From Alphaproteobacteria bacterium (GTDB lineage Bacteria; Pseudomonadota; Alphaproteobacteria; UBA6615): a DNA stretch of 64,000 bases. Under the pieces are notes generated by a model that worked only from the letters and a program-made list of their open reading frames with translations, made no database searches and was not told the DNA's origin. How positions within the stretch are numbered: the stretch's first letter is position 1; the number at the start of each line of letters is the position of its first letter. The stretch spans positions 1 to 64,000 of the forward strand of contig SHWB01000005.1 of NCBI GenBank assembly GCA_009691025.1. The letters run 5' to 3'. Below are positions 11,238-20,622 of the stretch, in pieces. Both the position numbers and the translations under genes were made by a program.

Positions 11238-13451
11238 ATGATCCGTCCTTCCGTGCCTGTGAGCACCGACATCGTGCTGGTCGGCGGCGGCCATGCCCAT
11301 GTCGCGGTGCTGCGCCGCTTCGGCATGAAGCCCGAGCCCGGCGTGCGGCTGACGCTGATCGCCCGCGATGTCGAGACGCCCTATTCCGGCATGATCCCTG
11401 GCTATTTCGCCGGCCACTACACCCGCCCCGAATGCCATATCGATCTTGTGCGGCTGGCGCGCTTCGCCGGCGCCCGGCTGGTGCATGCGTCGGCGACCGG
11501 CCTCGATCTCGCGGCGCGGCGCGTGCATGTCGATGGTGGCCGGCCGCCAGTCGCTTATGACCTGCTGTCGCTCGATACCGGCTCGACCCCCGATGCCGGC
11601 GCCATCGCCGGCGCCGCCGAGCATGCGGTGGCGGTGAAGCCGATCGATGGCCTGCTGGCCGCCGTCGCGCAGTGGGAACACGAACTCGCTCATGGCACGG
11701 CGCCCTTCCGCCTCGCCTTCATCGGTGCGGGCGCTGGTGGCACCGAGCTGGCGATGGCATTGCAGTATCGGTTTGGCGTGGTTGCCGGCGCGTGCCTGTC
11801 CGTCGTCCTCGTCGATGCCTCGCCGACCATCGTTCCGACGCACAATGCCGCGGCGCGCCGCGCGCTTTTCCGCGCCCTTGGGGACCGCGGCATCGAGACC
11901 GCGCTGGGCCACCCTGTCCGCGCCATCGGTGCCGGGCGTATCGAGCGCGACGGCGTGCCAGCCATCGCGTTCGATCGCGCCATCCTGGTGACGGGCGCCG
12001 GTGCGCCCGCATGGTCCGGAGCCTCCGGCCTCGCGGTCGACGACAGGGGCTTCGTGCGGGTTGCCACGACGCTGCGATCAATCTCGCATGCCGGCGTGTT
12101 CGCCGCCGGCGACCTTGCCACGGTGGAGGGGCATGCCCTGCCGAAATCCGGCGTCTATGCCGTGCGCGCCGGCCCAGTTCTGGCCGATAATTTGCGCCGC
12201 GCGGCGACGGGCCAGGCGCTGCGCCCGTGGACGCCGCAACGGCATGCGCTGGCGCTGGTGTCGACCGGCGACCGCAGCGCCGTCGCCTCGCGCGCCGGCC
12301 TCGCCTTCAACGGCCCGGCCATGTGGCGGCTGAAGGACTGGATCGACCGGCGCTGGATGCGCCGCTACCAACAGCTTCCGGCGATGGGTGGCGGGACGCG
12401 GGCAGGCGGCGAGGCGGCGCTGGCGCAGATGCGCTGCGGCGGCTGCGGCGCCAAGATTTCAGCCAGCGTGTTGCGGCGCGCGCTCGCCCGCCTGCCGGCG
12501 CAGGCGCGCGCCGACGTGTTCGCTGGTCTCGATGCGCCGGACGATGCCGCGATCATCGCGCCGCCGCCGCCGGGCGAAGTTCTGGTGCAGACCGTCGACC
12601 AGTTCCGCGCCTTCGTCGACGACCCGTATCTGTTCGGCCGCATCGCCGCACTGCACTGCCTGGCCGATATCTGGGCGATGGGCGCGCGACCGCGCACGGC
12701 GCTCGCCACCGTCGTGCTGCCCGACGGCCCGGCGGCGAAGCAGGAGGAGGATCTGGCCGCATTGCTGGGCGGTGCCGCCGCGGCACTGGCCGAGGCCGGC
12801 GCGGTGCTGGTCGGCGGCCACACCGGCGAGGGCGCGGAACTGGCGTTTGGCCTGGCGGTCACCGGCCACGCCGCGCCCGATCGCCTGCTGCGCAAGGGTG
12901 GGCTTGTGCCGGGCGACGCCATCGTCCTGACCAAGCCGCTCGGCACCGGCATCGTGCTCGCCGCCGACATGCGGGCGCGCGCCGAGGCGGCCTGGGTCAA
13001 GGCGACGATGGATTCCATGCTGCGGCCGGTCGGTCCCGCCGCCGCTGTCCTGGCGGCGCACGGCGTGCGCGCGGCGACGGACGTTACGGGGTTCGGCCTC
13101 GCTGGCCATCTCGGCGAAATGCTCTCCGCCTCTGGTGTCGATGCCGTGCTCGACCTTGCAGCGCTGCCGGCCTTGCCCGGCTCCCGCGCCCTGCTGAGGG
13201 AGGGCATAGAGAGCACGCTAGCCACGGCCAACCGCGCTGCGATGTACGAGACGACCGGCGATCTCACGGCGCCAGGTGCGGCGCTGCTGGTCGACCCGCA
13301 GACGTCAGGCGGTCTGATCGCCGGCGTCCCGTTCGACAGAGCGCCGGCCTGCCTCGCGGCCCTTCACGCCGCAGGCGATCCGTACGCCGCCGTCATCGGC
13401 CGCGTCGTCGCGCGCTCGGGCATGATGCCATGCATCACGATGACGGTCTGA
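11238..13451 (+). CDS. selD: FAD-dependent pyridine-nucleotide-disulfide oxidoreductase fused to selenophosphate synthetase
   Basis: N-terminal VLVGGGHAHVAVLRRFGMKP...ETPYSGMIPGYFAG..., C-terminal MRCGGCGAKISASVLRRAL...GGHTGEGAELAFGLAVTG...DVTGFGLAGHL...LLVDPQTSGGL. Confidence 0.95.
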   Translation: MIRPSVPVSTDIVLVGGGHAHVAVLRRFGMKPEPGVRLTLIARDVETPYSGMIPGYFAGHYTRPECHIDLVRLARFAGARLVHASATGLDLAARRVHVDGGRPPVAYDLLSLDTGSTPDAGAIAGAAEHAVAVKPIDGLLAAVAQWEHELAHGTAPFRLAFIGAGAGGTELAMALQYRFGVVAGACLSVVLVDASPTIVPTHNAAARRALFRALGDRGIETALGHPVRAIGAGRIERDGVPAIAFDRAILVTGAGAPAWSGASGLAVDDRGFVRVATTLRSISHAGVFAAGDLATVEGHALPKSGVYAVRAGPVLADNLRRAATGQALRPWTPQRHALALVSTGDRSAVASRAGLAFNGPAMWRLKDWIDRRWMRRYQQLPAMGGGTRAGGEAALAQMRCGGCGAKISASVLRRALARLPAQARADVFAGLDAPDDAAIIAPPPPGEVLVQTVDQFRAFVDDPYLFGRIAALHCLADIWAMGARPRTALATVVLPDGPAAKQEEDLAALLGGAAAALAEAGAVLVGGHTGEGAELAFGLAVTGHAAPDRLLRKGGLVPGDAIVLTKPLGTGIVLAADMRARAEAAWVKATMDSMLRPVGPAAAVLAAHGVRAATDVTGFGLAGHLGEMLSASGVDAVLDLAALPALPGSRALLREGIESTLATANRAAMYETTGDLTAPGAALLVDPQTSGGLIAGVPFDRAPACLAALHAAGDPYAAVIGRVVARSGMMPCITMTV

Positions 13452-13462
13452 ATCCGCGACTC

Positions 13463-13962
13463 AGCCGTGCTTTGTGTGGTGGCGCTTGCTCATCGGCACC
13501 ATGGCCGACAGCGCCATCTTGCGCAGCGTCGGATCCTCGCACTCGTACGCCCAGTCGCGCACAGCGACGAGCATCTTGCCGAGTGTCGTCTCGGCCCACA
13601 TCCAGTTGAGGATCTTGATGTCGGTCGCGCGGCTGTCTGGCCGGGCGATAGCCGCCTCGTTATAGTACTGGCGCAGGTCGTAGGCGCGCAGCTTGTAGGC
13701 GATGCCCAGCGACTTTATCGGGTCGGGGTACCGCGTGCGGTCGAGATGGACGACGAAGGCGGCTAGAAACCGCGCGATTTCCTCCGGCGTGCTGTTTGAG
13801 AGGCCGAAGTCCGAGCGACCGCGCCGCCGCCACGATTCCTCGTACCAGGGCCGCAGCAGCGCGATCTCGACGAGCAGCGCCTGTTCGATCGCCTCGCTGT
13901 CGCTGAGGCTGGCGGTCGGCGGGGCGAAGCTTACCGGGCAGGCCCAGCCATGCTGCTCTTCA
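13463..13962 (-). pseudogene. C-terminal remnant, possibly of a GrdB-like glycine/sarcosine/betaine reductase family protein
   Basis: Open reverse frame with no start: IEEQHGWACPVSFAPPTASLSDSEAIEQALLVEIALLRPWYEESWRRRGRSDFGL...NWMWAETTLGKMLVAVRDWAYECEDPTLRKMALSAMVP. Family assignment from memory only. Confidence 0.4.
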
Positions 13963-13967
13963 ATCGC

Positions 13968-15030
13968 CGTCGATCTCTATGAGTGCGTGGAGAAGTGGTT
14001 CGGGCGACTGCCTGGCGGACTCGCCATCACCTCTGTAGCCGGATGCGCTGGCTTCGGCGCAGTCACGAGTTCCAGCGTGGCGGCCGTCGCGACCATCGCC
14101 CCGATGTCGATGCCGGAGATGCGGCGCTACCGCTACGATCCCAAGCTGGCCACCGGTGCCATCGCCTCGGCCGGCACGATCGCCATTATGATCACGCCGA
14201 GCGTCATCATGGTCTCCTACGGGATCTGGACGGATACTTCGATCGGACATCTGTTCATCGCCGGGATCATCCCGGGCATTATGCTGGCGGTGATGTATGC
14301 TGGCTATATCTGGGTGCGCTGCGTCATCGATCCGGCGATGGGGCCGGTCGGGCCGCAATACGACTGGTCGGAACGCTTCGCGTCGCTGGTCAAGCTGCTG
14401 CCGATCATAGCGATTTGCTCGATCGTGCTCGGCGGCATCTATTTCGGCGTGTTAACGCCGAGCGAGGCGGCAGGCATCGGCGTCGCCGGTGTCCTGTTCG
14501 TCGCCGGGCTGATGGGCCGGCTGCGCTGGCAAGGCCTGCGTCAGGCGCTGCTCGACAGCGCCTATACCAGAGCCATGATATTAGCCGTCATAGTCGCCGG
14601 TCATATCATCGGCGCTTTCCTCGTCGTCACGCATTTCACGGACAGCATCATCGGCGCGATCACCGATGCGGGCCTGAGCAAGTATGTTGTGCTGGCCTTG
14701 TTCTTCTGCATGTATCTGGTGCTCGGCGCCGTGCTCGATGTCTGGGGCATGCTGATCCTCACCATCCCGTTTGTCTTTCCGGTGATGTAATCGCTCGGCT
14801 TCGATCCGGTGTGGTTCGGTATTTTCGTCTTCATCATGACCGAACTCGCGCTGATCACGCCGCCCATCGGCATCAACGTCTACGTCATGCACAACATGGC
14901 TCCCGAAGTGCCGCTGCAGGACATCTTCATGGGCGTGATGCCCTTCGTCCTGGTGACGCTGGTCTTCGTCGTGCTGCTGGCTGCGGTGCCGGAACTGGCG
15001 CTGTTCCTCCCGAGGTTTGCCTTCGGCTGA
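13968..15030 (+). pseudogene. TRAP transporter large permease (DctM-like), N-terminus missing, one in-frame TAA
   Basis: VDLYECVEKWFGRLPGGLAITSVAGCAGFGAV...YDPKLATGAIASAGTIAIMITPSV...VFPVM*SLGFDPVWFGIFVFIMTELALITPPIGINVYVMH; TAA 14788-14790. Confidence 0.85.
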
Positions 15031-15123
15031 CCGCGGTCAGGCCGAACCGGCCGCGACGCGCCGCCGGCGTGCGCCGCGGCCGGTCCTCCGGCGCCGGCAT
15101 CCCGGCCGAGGGGGCCGCTCGCC

Positions 15124-15456
15124 ATGATCTTCGAAATGCGTACCCACACCCTGCATCCGGGCAAGCTCGCCGAGTACTGGCGGGCCTACGAGGAGGGCGG
15201 TCTCGCGGCCCAGGACCCCCGCCTGCGCAACCATCTGCTCGGCTATTTCCAGACCGATCTCGGGCCGCTCAACCAGGTCATCCATTTCTGGAAATACGCC
15301 GACCTAGCCGAACGACAGGCCGTGCGCGGCGCCAATGTGGCGCGCGCCGACTGGCAGGCACACCTGGCACGGATTCGCCCGCTGATGCAGGCGCAGGAGG
15401 CGAAGATACTGGTACCGTCACCGGTGCCGGTAATGTCGCCGACGGCCGACGGCTGA
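15124..15456 (+). CDS. NIPSNAP family protein
   Basis: MIFEMRTHTLHPGKLAEYWRAYEEGGLAAQDPRL...LGYFQTDLGPLNQVIHFWKYADLAERQAVR. Confidence 0.85.
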   Translation: MIFEMRTHTLHPGKLAEYWRAYEEGGLAAQDPRLRNHLLGYFQTDLGPLNQVIHFWKYADLAERQAVRGANVARADWQAHLARIRPLMQAQEAKILVPSPVPVMSPTADG

Positions 15457-15466
15457 CGGGCGGCGC

Positions 15467-16159
15467 TCAGAAGCGCCGCATCTCCTCGGCCGTCACGCCG
15501 GTGCCCGAATTGTCAGCGTATTTCCGCCAGTTGCGGATGTAGACGAAATCCGTCTGGTGCAGCGCGGCGACCGACGGACGATCCAGCATCGCGGCGTACC
15601 AGGCGCGCAGCTGCGTGCACTCGTCGGGAATTTCGAAGCCGCGATAATGTGCGACCGCGGGCAGGCGCTCGAAATGCGGGAAGAACGACAGGTCGACCAG
15701 CGACAGCCGGCGGCCGAGGAACTATTGCCCCTCGCTGCGGTTGCCCAGCGCCTCGCGCTAGACGAACAGCAGCGAGTCGCACAGCAGACGCGCACGTTAG
15801 GCCCGATCCGCCGGCGACTGGGCGAGCAGTAGCTTGTAGACGGAGGGCGCGAAGCGGACATTCGCGTAGTCGATCCAGATGCGCGCCTGAGCGCGCTCCG
15901 CGGGTGTGCGTGGCAGCAGCTGCGGCTCTGGGAAGACCTCTCCGAGGTACTCGTTGATGACGGCGGATTCCCAGATCGCGGTGTCGCCATGGCGCAGCAC
16001 GGGCACCTTGCCGTAGGGCGACACGACCAGGAACCAGTCCAGCTTGTTCTCGAGGTCGACCTCGGTGACTTTGTGGGCTATGTCCTTTTCCGCCAGCGCC
16101 AGCTTCGTGCTCTGGGCATAGGGTCAGGTCTAGGCGCTGATGATCTCGACTTATGGCAT
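15467..16159 (-). pseudogene. Glutathione S-transferase-like, full length in one frame but with six internal stops
   Basis: MP*VEIISA*T*PYAQSTKLALAEKDIAHKVTEVDLENKLDWFLVVSPYGKVPVLRHGDTAIWESAVINEYL...PADRA*RARLLCDSLLFV*REALGNRSEGQ*FLGRRLSLVDLSFFPHFERLP...; 231 codons with no net frameshift. Confidence 0.85.
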
Positions 16160-16275
16160 GGCGTTGGCTCCGGGGCGACGCGGTTCGCTGGCAGCGAAAC
16201 TCGTGCCGGGATGCTCGACAGTCAAGCCTACGGCCTTTGGCCCTATCATCTGTGCCCGTAGGGAATAGCGGCGCG

Positions 16276-18657
16276 CTAAGCCTTCCCCAACGCGGCCAGC
16301 ACCAGCGCCGGCGTTATGGGTGTCGCGGTGACGACGGCGCCCAGCGGCGCCAGCGCGTCGTTGACGGCGTTGAGCACGGCACCTGGCGCGCCTGCCGTGC
16401 CGGCCTCGCCCGCACCTTTCGCGCCGAGTTCGGATTCGCGCGTCGGGGTCGATACATGACCGACGGAGATATCGGGCATTTCCGACGCCATCGGCACGAG
16501 ATAGTCGGCCATGGTGGCGTTGGTCAAATTGCCGTCGCGATCGTATCGGCACTCCTCGAACAGCGCCATGCCGAGCCCGGTGACAGTGGCTCCGCGCATC
16601 TGCTCGTCGAGCAGCAGCGGGTTGATCACCGTGCCGCAATCCTCGACGCCCCAGTAGTCGAGAACGCGCACGAATCCGGTCTCGATGTCGACCTCGATAT
16701 GGACACCGTGGAAGCTGTTGGTGAAGGCGACCGGATACTGGCGCGGCACATAGTGGCGGGTGGCCATCGGCTCGGCCTGGAATCCCTCGGGCAACGTGTC
16801 GGGGCGGAACCAGGCGATGCGCGCGACCTCCGCTAGCGCCATGCGTTCGTTGCCGGTCGCGGCATCGACGATGACGTCACCGCGGATGTCGAGGCCGGCC
16901 GGGTCCGCCTGCAGCAGCGCGCCGGCCACGGCAACGACGTTGTGCCGCAGCGCCTTCGCCGCCTGCAGGGCCGCTTCGCCGGCGATGCCTGCACCGCCCG
17001 AGCCGCCGGCGCCCCAGCCGACCGGCACGTTGTCGGTATCGCCGGTGACAACGCGCACACGGTCCATCGTCGTGCCGAAGGCCGAAGCGGCTATCTGCGC
17101 GATGACAGTGTCGGAGCCTTGCCCCTGCTCGGTGATCGAGGCCTGCACGATGACGAGGCCGGACGGGTCGAGCCGCGCCGCGGCACCGTCCTGCGAGGAA
17201 ATGCGGGCACCACCCTGGCCGTAGGTCGCGGCGCCTGGATTGGTCAGTTCGATCAGCGCGGCGAAGCCGAGCCCACGATAGATGCCGCGTTTGCGCAGTT
17301 TCGACTGTTCGGCGCGCAGCTTGCTGTAGTCCATCATGGCCATCAGCCGGTCGATCGATTTCTCATGCGACAGGCCCTCGAAGCGGATGCCGGTAACGCC
17401 CTTGCTGGGGTGCGCGTCGTCGGGGATGACGTTCCTGCGGCGTACGTCGATCGGATCGAGGCCCAGTGCGCGGGCGGCCGACTCGACGAGGCACTCGGTC
17501 ACCGCCGTGGCGACCGGGTGGCCGACGGCGCGGTACTGGCTCATCGGCGTCTTGTTCTGGAATACGACGCGCGCGCGCGCGCGGTAGGTCTGGTGCTTGT
17601 AGGGGCCGCCCGTGTAGTTCAGCACCTGCAGCGCCTCGACGGCGCTGGTGCGCGGATACATCGAATAGGGCCCGACCCCGGCGAGGTCGTCGAGCCAGTA
17701 GCCGAGGATGGTGCCATCGCCGGCCATCGCCAGCTTGGCGTGGATAATGTGATCGCGCGAATGGATGTCGGTGGCGAAGCCTTCCATGCGGTCGGCAATG
17801 AACTTGACCGGGCGCCTCGCCATAATCGACAGCGCCGCGGTGCCGATCTCGTCCGGGTAGAGATGGCCCTTGATGCCGTAGGCGCCGCCGACATCGCCGC
17901 AGACTATGCGGACGTTCTTGTTGGGAATGTCGAGGTGGCGGGCGAACAGATCCTGCACCATGTGCGGCGCCTGATGTGAATGGTAGCAGGTCAGGCGGTG
18001 CTCGGCGGCGTTGTAGTCGGCGAGGATGCCGCGCGGCTCCGGCGTCACGCCGGTGTGGCGACCGAACGTGAAGTGGTGCTCGACCACGGTGGCGGCCTCG
18101 GACACGGCGCGGTCCCAGTCGCCGAGATCGTGTTTCATCTCGATGGCGATGTTGTCGCCCAGTTCCGGATGCAGCACGGGCGAGCCGGGCTCGGCCGCCG
18201 CTACCGGGTCGGTGAAGGGCGCCAGCACCTCCCAGTCGACGGCGATCTTCTCGACCGCGTCCTCGGCTTCCGCGCGGCTCGCCGCCAGCACGGCGGCCAC
18301 CGGCTCGCCCTGCCAGCAGGCGCGGTCTATGGCCATCGGGTACTGCGTGCCGGATTTAAGGCCCTTGAGGTGATTCAACACTCCGACCCATGGCTTGCAG
18401 ATGGCGGCCAGGTCCTTGCCGGTGAAGACGTGCGTCACGCCCGGCATGGCGCGCGCCGCCGCGGTGTCGATGCCCTTGATGCGAGCATGCGCGTAGGGCG
18501 AGCGCAGGAAAGCCGCGTGCACCATGCGCGGCAGCGTCACGTCGTCGGCGTAGCGACCGCGCCCGGTGACTAGGCGGCGCGCGTTGGGCCGGTTGACCGG
18601 CTTTCCGATCAGACTGTCGGGCCGCTCCAGCACGCGGTCATGCGCGGGTTCCGTCAT
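16276..18657 (-). CDS. Xanthine dehydrogenase/CoxL-family molybdopterin-binding large subunit
   Basis: RPNARRLVTGRGRYADDVTLPRMVHAAFLRSPYAHARI..., KTPMSQYRAVGHPVATAVTECLVE, GAKGAGEAGTAGAPGAVLNAVNDAL. Confidence 0.92.
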   Translation of the reverse strand: MTEPAHDRVLERPDSLIGKPVNRPNARRLVTGRGRYADDVTLPRMVHAAFLRSPYAHARIKGIDTAAARAMPGVTHVFTGKDLAAICKPWVGVLNHLKGLKSGTQYPMAIDRACWQGEPVAAVLAASRAEAEDAVEKIAVDWEVLAPFTDPVAAAEPGSPVLHPELGDNIAIEMKHDLGDWDRAVSEAATVVEHHFTFGRHTGVTPEPRGILADYNAAEHRLTCYHSHQAPHMVQDLFARHLDIPNKNVRIVCGDVGGAYGIKGHLYPDEIGTAALSIMARRPVKFIADRMEGFATDIHSRDHIIHAKLAMAGDGTILGYWLDDLAGVGPYSMYPRTSAVEALQVLNYTGGPYKHQTYRARARVVFQNKTPMSQYRAVGHPVATAVTECLVESAARALGLDPIDVRRRNVIPDDAHPSKGVTGIRFEGLSHEKSIDRLMAMMDYSKLRAEQSKLRKRGIYRGLGFAALIELTNPGAATYGQGGARISSQDGAAARLDPSGLVIVQASITEQGQGSDTVIAQIAASAFGTTMDRVRVVTGDTDNVPVGWGAGGSGGAGIAGEAALQAAKALRHNVVAVAGALLQADPAGLDIRGDVIVDAATGNERMALAEVARIAWFRPDTLPEGFQAEPMATRHYVPRQYPVAFTNSFHGVHIEVDIETGFVRVLDYWGVEDCGTVINPLLLDEQMRGATVTGLGMALFEECRYDRDGNLTNATMADYLVPMASEMPDISVGHVSTPTRESELGAKGAGEAGTAGAPGAVLNAVNDALAPLGAVVTATPITPALVLAALGKA

Positions 18658-18723
18658 TGTCGTTTTCCTCCCCGTGACGCCCGGAGAGGGTAGCGGCGCC
18701 CGCGCGGCGCGCCAAGCGGCCCG

Positions 18724-19518
18724 TCAGCGCGACTGCTTGTCGAGGAAGGCCGCGAGCGCCCCGTTGAAGACCGCCGGTTGCTGCATGTTGGCGAGGTGGC
18801 CCGACGGGTCGATCTCGACATACTCGGCGTGCGGCATGCGCCTGGCCATCTCGCGCATGCCTGCGGCCGGGGTGCCGATATCCTGCGCGGCTGCGATCAG
18901 GAGGGTGGGCAGCGTCACCTCGCGCAGCCGCTCCAGGTAATTCAGCGGCAGCATGGCGCGGGCGCAGGCGATATAGCCATCGCGCGTGGTGGCGCGGGTT
19001 AGGTCCTTCGCCCGAGCGATCACTTCGGGCCGGTCCCGCTGCACGTCGGGCGTGAACCAGCGCTCCGGCATGATCTGGCTGAGGGCCACGGGACCATCGG
19101 CCTCGACGATCGATACATGCTTGTGGGCGAAGGCGCGGAAGGTCTCGTCGGTCTCGGCGCGGGTGCAGGCGAGTACCAGGCCGTTGACGCGGCCGGCATG
19201 GTTGATCGCTATCGCCTGGCCGGTCATGCCGCCGATCGACAGGCCGATGAAATGGCTCCTGGCGATGCCAAGTGCGTCCCAGATCGCCACCACATCGTCG
19301 GCGAAGCCTTCCAGCGAGTACGGCCCGGGCGGCGTGGCCGACTTGCCGTGGCCACGCCGGTCGTAGCGCAGGATGTGGTAGCGGTCGGCGAAGGCCGGAA
19401 TCTGGTCGTCCCACAGCGGCAGGGAGGTGTTGAGAGAATTGCAGAAGGTCAGCCAGGGCGCGCCCTCGGCGCCTTCGATCTCGACATTGAATCGAACCCC
19501 GTTGGCCACGACATCCAT
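18724..19518 (-). CDS. Alpha/beta hydrolase (3-oxoadipate enol-lactonase-like)
   Basis: MDVVANGVRFNVEIEGAEGAPWLTFCNSLNTSLPLWDDQIPAFADRYHILRYDRRGHGKS...FIGLSIGGMTGQ. Confidence 0.9.
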   Translation of the reverse strand: MDVVANGVRFNVEIEGAEGAPWLTFCNSLNTSLPLWDDQIPAFADRYHILRYDRRGHGKSATPPGPYSLEGFADDVVAIWDALGIARSHFIGLSIGGMTGQAIAINHAGRVNGLVLACTRAETDETFRAFAHKHVSIVEADGPVALSQIMPERWFTPDVQRDRPEVIARAKDLTRATTRDGYIACARAMLPLNYLERLREVTLPTLLIAAAQDIGTPAAGMREMARRMPHAEYVEIDPSGHLANMQQPAVFNGALAAFLDKQSR

Positions 19519-19535
19519 AGGATACACCCCCCCCC

Positions 19536-20600
19536 TCAACCGGCCGCGACGGCGGGCCGGGCGGCAATCCTTGCCTTTTCCAGCGCCGTCAAGACCTTCG
19601 CGCCGAACGCCTCGATCGATTTCAGCACGCTGGCATGGCGCGCGCGACCCACGCTCATGTACAGGCAGATATGCACAGCCCTGGTCGCCGCCATCTCGGC
19701 GGCGAGCTTTTCGGCCACCATCTCGGCGTCGCCGATCGGGTTGTTGGCAAGGATGTCCTCCGGCGACATCTCGCCATCGAAACCCTCTTCCGGCAGAAAG
19801 GCACCAGGCAGCGACGTCTGGCCCTGGCGCAGATAGCGCGACTGGCGCAGCTGGTAGCGCGCGTTCTCGGCATAGGCCAGCGCCTCGGCCTTGCTGTCGG
19901 TGACGAAGCCGTAGCGCAGGATGGCGAGACGCATCTTCGCCGGGTCGTGGTCCGCCGCGCGCCAAGAGGCCTAGGCGTCGCGGCGCACCTGCACCAGCGT
20001 GTCGACCGGCCGGCCGAAGCCGGAGGCGAACAGCGTGTAATCATTGTTGGCGGCGATGGCGCAGGATTCCGGGATGTTGCCGGCGAACCAGATGGGCGGG
20101 CGCGGATGCTACGCCGGCAGGGCCGACAACTCTGTCGCCGGGAAGAGAAAATGCTTGCCGCTGTATTAGATGAAGCCGTTGCTCAGGCCGCGGTCGAGGA
20201 TCTCCAGCATCTCCGCCGTCATCTAGCGCGACTGCTCCAGCGTGACGCCGAAGCGCACCAGTTCCTGCGCTTGGTAACCGGAGCCGACGCCCAGCACCAG
20301 CCTGCCGCCGCACATCTGGTCGACGAAGGCGACCTCGACGATCAGACTCGCCGGTTGGTAGAGGCAGCCGAGCACGACCGAGGTGCCGAGCTTTATCGTC
20401 TTCGTCACGGGGCCGAGGTGCGCCGCCATCATCATCGGCGAAACCGTCAGCGAGTAGTTCGAGAAATGATGCTCGGCAAACCAGGCGGTGGAGAAGCCCG
20501 CCTGCTCGCCGAGGCGCGCATGCTCCGTCGCCTCGCGAATTACCACGCCGATATCCTTGTCGCGATCGCGCCGGCCGAGCAGGCCGAACAGGCCGAAATA
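19536..20600 (-). pseudogene. LLM-class flavin-dependent oxidoreductase with four in-frame stops (frame preserved)
   Basis: FGLFGLLGRRDRDKDIGVVIREATEHARLGEQAGFSTAWFAEHHFSNYSLTVSP...VTLEQSR*MTAEMLEILDRGLSNGFI*YSGKHF...PA*HPRPPIWFAGN...VRRDA*ASWRAADHDPAKMRLAILRYGFVTD; paralog at 29337-30404. Confidence 0.88.
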
Positions 20601-20622
20601 CGTCGTGGCAAACCATCCTGGT

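Noticed and set aside
11063-11326. Reverse ORF over the tRNA-Sec
   Set aside because: Overlaps the tRNA-Sec and the selD start; no protein features.
13983-15542. 519-aa forward ORF overlapping DctM
   Set aside because: Out-of-frame shadow of DctM; Arg/His-rich with no family signal.
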